Shown: positions 1 through 8,236 of the stretch, one piece after another | Layout: each line of letters begins with the position of its first letter | Numbering within the stretch: the stretch's first letter is position 1 | NCBI GenBank assembly: GCA_002878375.1 | Contig: NIRF01000011.1 | Coordinates: forward strand, 1-54,067 | Length of the DNA stretch: 54,067 bases | From: Dictyoglomus sp. NZ13-RE01 | GTDB lineage: Bacteria > Dictyoglomota > Dictyoglomia > Dictyoglomales > Dictyoglomaceae | Direction: 5' to 3' | Translations under genes and position numbers: made by a program | Notes under the pieces: model-generated | Told to the model about the DNA's origin: nothing | The model's input: the letters and a program-made list of their open reading frames with translations, nothing else | Databases searched by the model: none

Positions 1-816
1 AGCATATTCAATATCAAAACTTGTAGCTTCAGTATAAAATCCTCGCCACCATTCCTTTCCTGGCAAATTATATAGTCCTTTTGGAGCATTCCAATGCCAT
101 TGAAATTGTACTATCCCTCCCTCATTCCACCATCTTATTGCATTTTCCACCTCATAACTTTTAGCTCCAAATTCAACTCTTGATGGAGAATAGTCCATCA
201 TATCAAAACCACAAAGGGCAGGGAATTTACCAGTAGCATCAAATATCCAATAACAATCCATAATTCCAGCCTGCCCAGATAATACATACTTTCCAAATAT
301 ACTTACAAGATATTCCATTAATTTAACAGCTTCAGGAGAAGGATTAGGAGTAACTAATTTTGGCTCTACTTTCAAAGTTGGAATTTCTCCTTTTCTTATT
401 TCAAAATAATCCAAATAAATCCATCCCCAATTTTTTACTATACTTATAATATTTTTACCCCTTTTTAATGGAACAAATCCAGCAGACACCGTAGTAAAAG
501 TTTTTGATGGATTAAATTTTACATTTGACTGAAAAACATTGTTTATATAAAGAGCATTTTCTTTATATCCAAATGGAGCAGAATACCCTATTATTATCTC
601 ATATATACCATCCTCTTCAATATTTACAGTGACGGTGCAAGAATCCCCATCTTTATCAAAGCCATCTACATAGCCTTTTCCTTTATAACCTGAAACCGCA
701 TTAGAGACAAAAGTCCCATTAAGAATGCCATCTTCTGCTTGATAAATATTAGAGGAGGAACCAAAGCCCACAGTGATTAAATAGGTAATTACAAGAAGTA
801 TTATTAAGTACTTCAC
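1..816 (-). CDS. Secreted CBM35-GH26 glycosidase (mannanase-like), 3' part outside window
   Basis: Read on the minus strand from a GTG at 814-816, placed 11 bases after an AGGAGG (828-833); the frame stays open to the window edge, giving 272 residues of an incomplete protein. A signal peptide (VKYLIILLVITYLITVGFG) is followed by a CBM6/CBM35-type carbohydrate-binding module starting at YQAEDG (about residues 24-145, ending in WIYLDYFEI) and then the start of a GH26 catalytic domain (LSGQAG near 170, GFDMMDYSPSR, and QFQWHWNAP near 250). GH26 enzymes are mostly beta-mannanases; the catalytic glutamates lie outside the window, so exact specificity cannot be read. It is probably exported to attack mannan or a related beta-glycan. 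It lies downstream of the glycerate kinase gene on the same strand, with its own candidate -10 in the gap. Confidence 0.85.
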   Translation of the reverse strand, partial: MKYLIILLVITYLITVGFGSSSNIYQAEDGILNGTFVSNAVSGYKGKGYVDGFDKDGDSCTVTVNIEEDGIYEIIIGYSAPFGYKENALYINNVFQSNVKFNPSKTFTTVSAGFVPLKRGKNIISIVKNWGWIYLDYFEIRKGEIPTLKVEPKLVTPNPSPEAVKLMEYLVSIFGKYVLSGQAGIMDCYWIFDATGKFPALCGFDMMDYSPSRVEFGAKSYEVENAIRWWNEGGIVQFQWHWNAPKGLYNLPGKEWWRGFYTEATSFDIEYA

Positions 817-857
817 TGTTTCAAAAACCTCCTAAATAAAAAAATCTTTTGTATCAG

Positions 858-868
858 ATTGTAGCATA
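858..868 (-). promoter_or_regulatory. Candidate extended -10 promoter for the GH26 gene
   Basis: On the minus strand this reads TATGCTACAAT, an extended -10 (TATGN followed by TACAAT), 42 bases before the GTG start. No good -35 is visible upstream. It matches the TATGN form seen at several other starts in this window. Confidence 0.4.
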
Positions 869-879
869 GAAAAATAATA

Positions 880-2184
880 TCACTTTATTAATGCTATAAC
901 AATATCATTCACATTAGTATGGGTAGGTCCTATTTTTATCAAATCATTAAGCTTCTCGAAGAAATGGTAGGAATCATTATTTAAAAGATAAGATATTGGG
1001 TCCATCCCAAAATTTTCTGCCCTTTTTACTGTATTTCCATCTGCAAAAGCTCCTGCAGAATCTGTGGGACCATCTCTTCCATCAGTAGCAAAAGATGCTA
1101 AAAGGAGCCCATCTATCCCCTGAATCTCTATAGCAAAGGAGAGTACGAGCTCTTGATTTCGTCCTCCCAAACCATTACCTCTCAAAGTAACAGTTGTTTC
1201 CCCACCCAAAATTAAGGCACAAGGTGGTGAAACAGGATTTTTGAAAAATTTTATCTCCTTAACAATCCCAGCAATAACTTTTGCAACTTCCCTTGCCTCT
1301 CCCTCTAAAAAACCTGTAAGAAGAAGAGTATTAAGTCCAAGATCTTTTGCTTTTTCCATTGCTTTTTCAAGACAAATTCTATTGGATAAGACTACCTTTG
1401 TGAAGTGTCTTTCACTAATAAATTTGGGTGTTTCAGGAATTTCCCCTAGAATTCCTTTATTTATAAGTTCTCTTACCTTTTCTGGAACTTTTTCCCATAA
1501 ATCATATTTTTTTAAGATGGTAAAAACATCTTTATAAGTAGTAGAATCAGGAACTGTAGGACCAGAAGCAATGCTATCTAATTGATTCCCAAGAACATCA
1601 GAAACAACCAAGGTTATTATTGTTCCCTTACACTTTTCTGCAAGCTGACCCCCTTTAATTTTGCTTAAATGCTTCCTCACTGCATTTATTTCCTGAATCC
1701 TTGCAGAACAGGACAAAAGAAGTTTTGTTATTTCTATTTTGTCTTGCAGGGTAATCCCTTCCCTTGGAAGAGAAAGAAGAGCAGATCCTCCTCCTGAAAG
1801 TAGAAAAATTAATATATCATTTTCCTTTAAACTTTCTACAAAATTAAGGACAACTTGTGCTGATCTTTCACTATTTTCATCAGGTATGGGATGAGAAGAA
1901 TGTAGTATCTCTATATTTCCCTCAAGCTTACCTTCATATCCATAAGGAACTACTAAATATCCCTTTTTTATCAAATCACCTAAGACTTCCAATGCTCCTT
2001 CTGTCATGGGAAAAGAAGCCTTTCCCACAGAAAGGAGGTATATATCTCCTTTTATCTCAAACTCTCTATCTTCTATTTTTACTTTTCTTTCATCTTTATC
2101 ATAAAAAAGATAATTTTTTACTGCTAACTTAGGGTTAGCAGATTCCAGTGATGATTTAATTATCTCCCAAAGTATCTCTCTCAT
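880..2184 (-). CDS. Glycerate kinase (GK-II / MOFRL family)
   Basis: A 434-residue cytoplasmic enzyme, full length for the class II glycerate kinases, which phosphorylate D-glycerate with ATP (usually to 2-phosphoglycerate). Visible family marks are VGKAS with a conserved lysine at about 55, the glycine-rich LLSGGGSALLSLP near 129-140, and a C-terminal MOFRL domain with LGGETTV and GLGGRNQELVL from about 325 on. The start ATG at 2184 has no clear Shine-Dalgarno site. The gene is divergent from the sugar island, and its promoter lies back to back with that of the binding-protein gene. It could take up glycerate made from glyceraldehyde produced by the aldolase encoded in that island; this link is inference. 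It could equally serve serine or general glycerate metabolism. Confidence 0.9.
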   Translation of the reverse strand: MREILWEIIKSSLESANPKLAVKNYLFYDKDERKVKIEDREFEIKGDIYLLSVGKASFPMTEGALEVLGDLIKKGYLVVPYGYEGKLEGNIEILHSSHPIPDENSERSAQVVLNFVESLKENDILIFLLSGGGSALLSLPREGITLQDKIEITKLLLSCSARIQEINAVRKHLSKIKGGQLAEKCKGTIITLVVSDVLGNQLDSIASGPTVPDSTTYKDVFTILKKYDLWEKVPEKVRELINKGILGEIPETPKFISERHFTKVVLSNRICLEKAMEKAKDLGLNTLLLTGFLEGEAREVAKVIAGIVKEIKFFKNPVSPPCALILGGETTVTLRGNGLGGRNQELVLSFAIEIQGIDGLLLASFATDGRDGPTDSAGAFADGNTVKRAENFGMDPISYLLNNDSYHFFEKLNDLIKIGPTHTNVNDIVIALIK

Positions 2185-2207
2185 ATTTTTTCAAATACTT
2201 TTCTTTT

Positions 2208-2218
2208 ATTTTAGCATA
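2208..2218 (-). promoter_or_regulatory. Candidate extended -10 promoter for the glycerate kinase gene
   Basis: The minus strand reads TATGCTAAAAT, an extended -10, about 24 bases before the ATG. It lies just upstream (in plus coordinates) of the -35 box of the divergent sugar-binding protein promoter, so the two polymerase sites are back to back and may interfere. Confidence 0.45.
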
Positions 2219-2230
2219 TATTTTCAGATA

Positions 2231-2259
2231 TTGACCCTCCAAAAAATTTGTAATAAAAT
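2231..2259 (+). promoter_or_regulatory. Promoter of the sugar-binding protein / ABC operon
   Basis: TTGACC at 2231-2236 and TAAAAT at 2254-2259 are separated by exactly 17 bases. Transcription should start near 2266, leaving a leader of about 130 bases before the ATG at 2397. The AT-rich repeat listed separately begins just downstream of the expected start. Confidence 0.6.
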
Positions 2260-2273
2260 TATACAAAAAGAAA

Positions 2274-2308
2274 ATGAAAAATAAAAACAAATAAATAAAA
2301 ATGAAAAT
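2274..2308 (+). promoter_or_regulatory. Candidate operator repeats of the DeoR regulator
   Basis: Two copies of ATGAAAAaT occur at 2274 and 2301, each preceded by a run of A. The same word, in three closely spaced copies, sits just downstream of the promoter of the deoR-type gene (7386-7418). The shared position relative to two promoters suggests a repressor site. The region is AT-rich, so chance similarity is possible. Confidence 0.4.
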
Positions 2309-2396
2309 TAAATCTTGCAAATTGGGGGTGATAGAAAAGTATAAACCCAACATGCTTTCTACATGTTTCGAAAACAATTTTTAGGAGGTGTTTTTC

Positions 2397-3404
2397 ATGA
2401 AAAAATTGTTAGTAATTCTTCTCTTAGTAGCACTATTAACCTTAAGTATGGAATCCTTTGCAGCTAAAAAAGGTTTTGTTATAGGTTTAGTATGTAAAAC
2501 TGCAGGGAATCCATTCTTCGATGCTGTAAATAAAGGAGCTCAAGAGGCAGCTAAAGAATTGGGAGACACAGTAATTTACCAATCTCCAGCTGCATCAAGT
2601 GTACAAGGACAAATAGATATTATCAACTCTATGATTGCTCAAAAAGTTAATGCAATTTGCGTATCCGCCAATGATCCTGATGCATTAGTACCTGTATGTA
2701 GAAAAGCACAAATAAGGGGAATTCCTGTGGTTACTTTTGATTCTGCTGTAAAACCTGCAGGAAGAAAATTATTTGTCAATCAAGCGGATATGGAACAGAT
2801 AGGTAGAATTCAAGTTCAACTATTAGCCAAAATGATAAATTATGAAGGAGAAATTGCCATATTAAGTGCAGCAGCAACTATGGCCAACCAAAATACCTGG
2901 ATACAATGGATGAAAGAAGAATTAAAAGATCCAAAATATAGTAAAATGAAATTAGTCGCAATAGTTTATGGAGATGATTTAAGAGAAAAAAGTTATAACG
3001 AAGCCATGGGATTATTTAAGTCGTATCCAAATTTGAAAGGAATTATTGCTCCAACCACTGTAGGTATAGCAGCTGCAGCAAGAGCCATTGAAGATGCGGG
3101 ACTTTCTGGCAAGGTCCAATTAACAGGTCTTGGACTTCCCAGTGAAATGGCAGAATACATTAAAAGAGGTACATGTAAAGCAATGGCTCTTTGGAATCCT
3201 ATTGATTTAGGATACGCAACAATTTATGCTACTCATAGACTCCTGGCAAGAGAAATTAAAGGAAACGTCGGAGAGAAAGTAAATCTTGGTAGATTAGGTG
3301 ATAGAACTATAGTCGATGAAGGAAATGGTGGGAAAATGATTATTCTTGGACCTCCATTTGTATTTGATGCATCTAATATTGATTACTGGTCAAAAGTATA
3401 CTAA
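2397..3404 (+). CDS. Rhamnose-type sugar ABC transporter, substrate-binding protein
   Basis: A periplasmic binding protein of the RbsB/RhaS (peripheral-binding type 1) family, 335 residues. I chose the ATG at 2397 because AGGAGGTG at 2383-2390 is then a proper ribosome site; an upstream GTG at 2388 lies inside that site. The N-terminus (MKKLLVILLLVALLTLSMES then FAAKK) is a signal peptide. The mature part shows NPFFDAVNKGAQEA, the second-lobe GLPSEMAEYIK and ALWNPIDLGYATIYATHRLL, all typical of rhamnose/AI-2-like binding proteins. It is the first gene of the sugar island and is separated from the ATPase gene by a hairpin terminator, which should make it the most abundant transporter component. 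The real ligand is unknown: the downstream enzymes do not form a standard rhamnose pathway. Confidence 0.88.
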   Translation: MKKLLVILLLVALLTLSMESFAAKKGFVIGLVCKTAGNPFFDAVNKGAQEAAKELGDTVIYQSPAASSVQGQIDIINSMIAQKVNAICVSANDPDALVPVCRKAQIRGIPVVTFDSAVKPAGRKLFVNQADMEQIGRIQVQLLAKMINYEGEIAILSAAATMANQNTWIQWMKEELKDPKYSKMKLVAIVYGDDLREKSYNEAMGLFKSYPNLKGIIAPTTVGIAAAARAIEDAGLSGKVQLTGLGLPSEMAEYIKRGTCKAMALWNPIDLGYATIYATHRLLAREIKGNVGEKVNLGRLGDRTIVDEGNGGKMIILGPPFVFDASNIDYWSKVY

Positions 3405-3413
3405 ATCCAACAT

Positions 3414-3441
3414 AAAAGGGGAGGAAATATCCTCCCCTTTT
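3414..3441 (+). terminator. Intrinsic (probably partial) terminator after the binding-protein gene
   Basis: AAAAGGGGAGGA (3414-3425) pairs perfectly with TCCTCCCCTTTT (3430-3441) around a 4-base loop and runs into a T-rich tract to 3448. It lies 9 bases after the stop codon and before the ATPase gene, so read-through would set a lower level of the membrane components. Confidence 0.85.
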
Positions 3442-3461
3442 TTATTTTAAGGGGGTAGAAG

Positions 3462-4973
3462 ATGGATAAATATATCTTAGAACTTCAACATATTTCAAAA
3501 AGTTTCACAGGAACAAAAGCTGTCTTAGATAGTGTAGACTTTAATTTAATTAAAGGAGAAATCCATGCTCTTGTTGGAGAAAATGGAGCTGGTAAGTCAA
3601 CCTTAATTAAAATAATAAGTGGAATATTACAACCTGATACTGGCAGGATAATATTGGAGGGTAAAGAGGTTAAATTTAGAAATGCCTTAGAAGCTCAATT
3701 ACATGGAATTGCAGCTGTTTACCAAGAACCAGCAGTATTTCCCAATTTAAGTATTGCGGAGAATTTATTTGCCGGACATTACAAAACCTTAACATTTTCT
3801 AAAAGCATAAATTGGAAAGAAATGTATAATTCAGCTCAAAGTTTACTTAATTCGTTAGGTTTAGAGGTAGACCCTAAAACTCTGGTAAAAAACCTAAGCA
3901 TTGCGGAGAGACAAATTGTTGAAATAGCGAGAGTTCTTTCCATAAATCCTAAAGTTTTAATCTTGGATGAACCAACATCCGCTTTAACATTAGAAGAAAC
4001 AAAAAGATTATTTAATATTCTCAAAAAGTTAAAAAATGAAGGAACTTCTATAATATTCATATCTCACCGTTTAGAAGAAGTTTTTGAAATTGCGGACAGA
4101 GTTACTGTTTTAAGAGATGGGAAATATATAGGAACAAGAGATGTAAGCAAAACAAATATGGATGAGCTTATACAAATGATGGTAGGAAGAACTTTGAAAG
4201 ATATGTATCCAAAAGAAATAATTAAAAAAGGAGAGGTACTATTAAGAGTTGAAGGGCTAAGTAGAGAAGGAGAATTCTATGATGTATCTTTTGAGCTTCA
4301 TAAAGGAGAGGTCCTTGGTATAGCTGGTTTGATTGGAGCTGGAAGAACAGAGCTTGCTCAAACAATTTTTGGGATTAGGAAAAAGGACAAAGGTAAAATA
4401 TATTTAGATGGTAAAGAAGTAGAAATTAATAATCCTCAATCTGCTATTAAACATGGTATTGTTTATGTTCCAGAGGATAGACATCAATATGGATTGATAC
4501 TCCCAATGGATATTGCCTGTAACATTACTTTACCAATATTGCGAGATTTAGTAAGTAAGGGCTTTATAGATAGAAAAAAAGAAGAGGAATTAGCTAAAAG
4601 GTATTATGAACTTTTGGATATAAGAGCTCAAGGCTTATGGCAAAAAGTAATGAATCTTTCTGGAGGTAATCAGCAAAAAGTTGTACTTGCAAAGTGGCTT
4701 TCCACATCTCCTAAGATTCTATTATTAGACGAACCAACAAGAGGAATTGATGTTGGAGCTAAAGTTGCCATATATCAATTTATCAATAGATTGGCTCGGG
4801 AAGGATATGGAATCATTCTGATATCATCAGAACTTTCTGAAGTTTTAGGCATGAGTGATACTATTTTAGTAATGCATGAGGGAAGAATAGTTGGGAAATT
4901 TAATAGAGAAGAAGCAACTCAGGAGAAAATCTTATCTTTAGCTCTTGGTAGGGGAGTTTTTATAAATAACTAA
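3462..4973 (+). CDS. Sugar ABC transporter, double ATP-binding protein (RbsA/RhaT type)
   Basis: A 503-residue protein with two fused ATPase domains that powers the importer. The first domain has Walker A GENGAGKST at 39-47, signature LSIAERQ and Walker B LILDEP; the second has the degenerate Walker A GLIGAGRTEL usual in this family, signature LSGGNQQK and LLLDEPTRGID. Length and two-domain order match RbsA/MglA/RhaT proteins. A GGGGG-rich Shine-Dalgarno site lies just after the terminator. It is followed by two permease genes, so the importer should have one dimer-like ATPase chain and a heterodimeric membrane channel. Confidence 0.93.
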   Translation: MDKYILELQHISKSFTGTKAVLDSVDFNLIKGEIHALVGENGAGKSTLIKIISGILQPDTGRIILEGKEVKFRNALEAQLHGIAAVYQEPAVFPNLSIAENLFAGHYKTLTFSKSINWKEMYNSAQSLLNSLGLEVDPKTLVKNLSIAERQIVEIARVLSINPKVLILDEPTSALTLEETKRLFNILKKLKNEGTSIIFISHRLEEVFEIADRVTVLRDGKYIGTRDVSKTNMDELIQMMVGRTLKDMYPKEIIKKGEVLLRVEGLSREGEFYDVSFELHKGEVLGIAGLIGAGRTELAQTIFGIRKKDKGKIYLDGKEVEINNPQSAIKHGIVYVPEDRHQYGLILPMDIACNITLPILRDLVSKGFIDRKKEEELAKRYYELLDIRAQGLWQKVMNLSGGNQQKVVLAKWLSTSPKILLLDEPTRGIDVGAKVAIYQFINRLAREGYGIILISSELSEVLGMSDTILVMHEGRIVGKFNREEATQEKILSLALGRGVFINN

Positions 4974-4994
4974 GATAAGAAAGGATGGCGAAAA

Positions 4995-6005
4995 ATGGCT
5001 AAAAGTTCAGTATTAAACAAAAGTAAAAATGTTTACAGAGATATTGAGAAGATAAGAGAATGGGGAATATTAATACCTATAATACTTTTTGCCTTCATAG
5101 TAGCTTTAAGAAACCCATATTTCTTAACTGCTGAGAACATCCAATATATTTTCTTAGATGCCTCCATTTTAACTATAGTAGCAATTGGAGAAATGATGGT
5201 CATTCTTACTGGAGGGATTGATCTATCAGTAGGCTCCACTTTAGCCTTAATCGGCATGATTATTGCAATGTTTTACAAAAATAACTTTAATTTTCCTGCT
5301 ATCTTAGCCCCCTTCATGGGAATAGGACTTGGTATTATTTGTGGTGCCATTAATGGGCTATTAGTGAGTAAAGGGAAATTTTTACCTATCATTGCTACTC
5401 TATCAACTATGTATATTTATAGAGGCTTAGTTTACATTATAAGTGGAGGTAAATGGGTAAATGCCCATGAAATGCCAGAAGGATTTAAATTATTAACCCG
5501 AACCAACATATTAGGTATTCCAAGTTTAATCATTTTTGCAGGTATAATATTTATAATATTTTATTACTTTTTAAATCATAGGACCACTGGAAGGGAAATA
5601 TACGCTGTAGGAGATAATCCTAACTCTGCTATTTTTGTTGGTATCAATAAAGACAAAATTCTATTTTTGGTCTATGTTATTTCAGGAGCAATGGCTGGTT
5701 TAGGAGGAGTTTTGTATACTTCAAGATTTGCCTCAGCAGAAAGTAGTGCTGCTATGGGCTTTGAGCTTTCCGCAATTTCTGCAGTAGTCATTGGTGGAGT
5801 TAAAACAACTGGTGGATCAGGAAGAATAACAGGGGTTCTATTAGGAGCCTTCTTACTCACAATGATAATAAATGGGCTTAATGTTATGAAAATATCTCCT
5901 TTTTATAAACTCGCATTTCAGGGTGTCATGTTTTTAACTGCAGTTATAATTGATTCTCTTATTGCAGAAAGAACTCAAAAGGAGTATAGGAGGAAAAAAA
6001 GATGA
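4995..6005 (+). CDS. Sugar ABC transporter permease 1 (RbsC/RhaP type)
   Basis: A 336-residue integral membrane protein of the BPD_transp_2 family, with about 8 to 10 hydrophobic segments. The family motif ILTGGIDLSVGSTLAL lies near residues 70-85, and GGVKTTGGSGRITGVLLGA near 265-285 is the usual cytoplasmic coupling region. It has an unusually long charged N-terminus (about 25 residues) before the first membrane segment. AAAGGATGG precedes the ATG. The 3' end overlaps the next permease by 4 bases (ATGA), implying coupled translation and a heterodimer channel. Confidence 0.92.
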   Translation: MAKSSVLNKSKNVYRDIEKIREWGILIPIILFAFIVALRNPYFLTAENIQYIFLDASILTIVAIGEMMVILTGGIDLSVGSTLALIGMIIAMFYKNNFNFPAILAPFMGIGLGIICGAINGLLVSKGKFLPIIATLSTMYIYRGLVYIISGGKWVNAHEMPEGFKLLTRTNILGIPSLIIFAGIIFIIFYYFLNHRTTGREIYAVGDNPNSAIFVGINKDKILFLVYVISGAMAGLGGVLYTSRFASAESSAAMGFELSAISAVVIGGVKTTGGSGRITGVLLGAFLLTMIINGLNVMKISPFYKLAFQGVMFLTAVIIDSLIAERTQKEYRRKKR

Positions 6006-6946
6006 AAATAAAATTTTCTTGGGAGATCCTACTTATAATATTAATACTCATTGTTTTTATAACAAGTAGCCTTGTATCACCTTACTTTTTAGATGTAGTA
6101 AATCTTTTAGATACAACCACTAATTTTATGGAAAAAGGGATAATTGCCCTTGCAATGACTTACATAATAATAAGTGGTAATATAGACATTTCTGTGGCAT
6201 CTAATATGGGAATGGCTTCTGCTTTTATGGGAGTATTTTATAGAATGGGGATAAACATTTGGCTTAGTTCTTTCTTTGCATTAGTAATTGCTACATTAGG
6301 TGGCTTTTTTAATGGTTATTTAATTACAAGATTTAAATTACCTGCTATCGCAGTAACCTTAGGAACTTATGGTTTATATAGGGGTATAGCTTATGTATTA
6401 CTAAAGGATACTGCAGTAGGGATAAATGAAGAAAGTTTCCTATATATAGGACAAGGTTATATTGGTAATACTCCAATTCCTTTCTCATTAGTTTTATTTC
6501 TCATACTTGCTCTAATATTTGGAATTATTTTGCATAAAACAAATTTTGGAAGATATATATATGCTATGGGAAATAATGAACAGACCTGTAGATTTTCAGG
6601 AATACCTGTGGATAGAATAAAGAAAATATTATTTACTATCTCTGGCTTTATGTCAGGACTTTCCGCAATTTTACTATCTTCAAGATTAAGTAGCATTAGA
6701 CCTGATATTGGTGTAGGTTTAGAGCTTGAGGTAATCGCCACTGTAGTTTTAGGAGGAGTAAGTATATTGGGTGGTACAGGAAATATGATAGGAGTTATTC
6801 TTGCATTATTTTTAGTAGGATATGCTACTTTTAGTATGAATCTTGTAAACATACCAAGCCAGGTTATTACCATAATTATGGGACTTCTTCTCATAACCAC
6901 TGTATTGTTAACTCAAATCTTTCAATTTAGAGAAAGAAAAACATGA
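6002..6946 (+). CDS. Sugar ABC transporter permease 2 (RhaQ type)
   Basis: A 314-residue membrane protein of the same BPD_transp_2 family as its neighbour, but clearly diverged: the family motif reads IISGNIDISVASNMGMA and the coupling region VVLGGVSILGGTGNMIGV. Having two different permeases plus one double ATPase is the arrangement known for rhamnose (RhaP/RhaQ) and autoinducer-2 type importers, unlike the single permease of ribose systems. The start overlaps the previous stop codon (ATGA). Confidence 0.92.
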   Translation: MKIKFSWEILLIILILIVFITSSLVSPYFLDVVNLLDTTTNFMEKGIIALAMTYIIISGNIDISVASNMGMASAFMGVFYRMGINIWLSSFFALVIATLGGFFNGYLITRFKLPAIAVTLGTYGLYRGIAYVLLKDTAVGINEESFLYIGQGYIGNTPIPFSLVLFLILALIFGIILHKTNFGRYIYAMGNNEQTCRFSGIPVDRIKKILFTISGFMSGLSAILLSSRLSSIRPDIGVGLELEVIATVVLGGVSILGGTGNMIGVILALFLVGYATFSMNLVNIPSQVITIIMGLLLITTVLLTQIFQFRERKT

Positions 6947-6967
6947 TTGAAAAAGGAGGGTTTAGAA

Positions 6968-7351
6968 ATGATAGAAAAGGAAATTGGAGCAAATGTGTGG
7001 CTTATACCTGATGCATATCTTCCTTTAATTGGAGATCCAAATCTTCCAAGCCATGAGTCTACCTGCATACTAAATGTAAATAAAAAACCTGCAAAAGTAA
7101 AATTTACTTTCTATTTTGAAAACAAAGACCCTATAGAATCAAAGGAAATTATCGTTCCTCCTGAAAGAACCTGGCATGTTAGATTAGATAAATCTGAAGA
7201 AATATTAGGTGTAAGGTTAGAAAGAGACGTACCTTTTGCAATAAAAGTGGAGAGTGATGTAAAAATAGTAGTTCAACATTCAAGATTAGATACCAGACAA
7301 CCGAATTTAGCATACATGAGTAGTATGGCATGGACTCAAATTGACCATTGA
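6968..7351 (+). CDS. Sensory rhodopsin transducer (ASRT) family protein
   Basis: A 127-residue soluble protein. I place the start at the ATG at 6968, after AGGAGGG (6954-6960), not at a TTG at 6947 in the same frame. GANVWLIPDAYLP, SHESTCILN, KVKFTFYFE, PPERTWHVRLD and VVQHSRLDTRQPNLAYMSSM match the family of the Anabaena sensory rhodopsin transducer, a small beta-sandwich protein. No rhodopsin gene is nearby. As I recall, the Thermotoga maritima homologue (TM1070) also lies in a rhamnose gene cluster, so in such bacteria it probably binds a sugar or acts in sugar signalling. It is the last gene before a new promoter and the DeoR regulator. Function is not established. Confidence 0.82.
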   Translation: MIEKEIGANVWLIPDAYLPLIGDPNLPSHESTCILNVNKKPAKVKFTFYFENKDPIESKEIIVPPERTWHVRLDKSEEILGVRLERDVPFAIKVESDVKIVVQHSRLDTRQPNLAYMSSMAWTQIDH

Positions 7352-7375
7352 CAAAAGGGAATTTCATGTTAATAT
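7348..7375 (+). promoter_or_regulatory. Promoter of the deoR-type regulator and downstream enzyme operon
   Basis: TTGACA (7348-7353) and TAATAT (7370-7375) are 16 bases apart; the -35 overlaps the stop codon of the preceding gene. Transcription should begin near 7382, directly before the repeat block at 7386-7418. Confidence 0.6.
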
Positions 7376-7385
7376 TAATCTAAAA

Positions 7386-7418
7386 ATGAAAATATAAAAT
7401 GAATATAAATGAAAATAA
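7386..7418 (+). promoter_or_regulatory. Candidate autoregulatory operator: three AT-rich direct repeats
   Basis: ATGAAAATAT (7386), ATGAATATAA (7399) and ATGAAAATAA (7409) repeat at 13 and 10 base steps, close to one helical turn, so a protein could contact one face of the DNA. The block begins about 4 bases after the expected transcription start, a good place for repression, and shares its word with the repeats at 2274-2308. Confidence 0.45.
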
Positions 7419-7442
7419 TTGAAAAAGAGGGGAGTTTTTGAT

Positions 7443-8222
7443 ATGCTTGCAGAAGAAAGAAGGACAAGAATCTTAGAGTTAATTGAAAAAGAAAGAGGTG
7501 TCAAAGTTTCTGAGCTTGTTAAATTATTCAATGTCACAGGAGCAACTATAAGAAGAGACTTAGAAGCCTTGGAAAAAGAGGGACTGTTAAAAAGAACCCA
7601 TGGGGGTGCTGTGCTTCCACAAAGTTTCTCCTTTGAGCCTTTATATGCAACAAAAAAGAGACAGAATTTAAAAGAGAAAATGGCAATTGGTGCTAAAGCA
7701 GCAGAATTAATAAACGATGGAGAAACTGTTTTTATTGAAACAGGAAGCACAACCCTACAGATAGCAAAAAACATCAAAAATAGGCATGATTTAACAGTGA
7801 TAACAAATTCTATAGATGTCGCAAGAGAGCTTCTTAATGCAAGAGGGGTAGAAGTAATATTAACAGGAGGGAATTTAAGAAAAGAGACAATTGCATTAGT
7901 TGGTCCATTGGCGGAGAGAGTATTAAGAGAATTTAGAGTAGATAAAGCCTTCTTAGGTATAAGTGGAATAGTTCCTGGAAAAGGAATGAGCACTGCCAGC
8001 ATAGTAGAGGCAGAAATAAAAAGACTTATCATTGAAATGGCAAGAGAAGTAATTGGTGTGGCAGATTATAGCAAGTTTGGGAAAGAGTGCTTTGCCTTTG
8101 TAGCACCTACAAAAGTCTTACATAAAATAGTAGTCGATGATAAAGTTCCTCATAAATTTATTAATGAATTGAAAGAGGAGGGAATTGAGGTATTAATTGC
8201 TTCCCCAAATGATGTTAAATAA
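7443..8222 (+). CDS. DeoR-family transcriptional regulator of the sugar island
   Basis: A 259-residue protein from the ATG at 7443 (GAGGGG lies 11 bases upstream; a TTG at 7419 in frame is less likely). The N-terminal winged helix-turn-helix is clear (RRTRILELIEKERG, then TGATIRRDLEALEKEGLLKR and THGGAV, residues 4-58). The rest is the DeoR sensor domain, related to sugar-phosphate isomerases, with ETGSTTLQIAKNI and GKGMSTASIVEAEIKR. Such proteins usually repress their operon until a phosphorylated sugar intermediate binds. Its place between transporter and enzymes, and the repeats downstream of both promoters, make it the likely local regulator. Confidence 0.9.
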   Translation: MLAEERRTRILELIEKERGVKVSELVKLFNVTGATIRRDLEALEKEGLLKRTHGGAVLPQSFSFEPLYATKKRQNLKEKMAIGAKAAELINDGETVFIETGSTTLQIAKNIKNRHDLTVITNSIDVARELLNARGVEVILTGGNLRKETIALVGPLAERVLREFRVDKAFLGISGIVPGKGMSTASIVEAEIKRLIIEMAREVIGVADYSKFGKECFAFVAPTKVLHKIVVDDKVPHKFINELKEEGIEVLIASPNDVK

Positions 8223-8236
8223 AGGAGGAGAAATAA

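Noticed and set aside
2156-2377. A 73-codon hydrophobic minus-strand frame over the glycerate kinase promoter region
   Set aside because: Covers both divergent promoters and the repeats, no ribosome site, composition explained by poly-A/T runs.
2388-2399. GTG at 2388 as the start of the sugar-binding protein
   Set aside because: It lies inside the AGGAGGTG ribosome site; the ATG at 2397 has correct spacing and gives a normal signal peptide.
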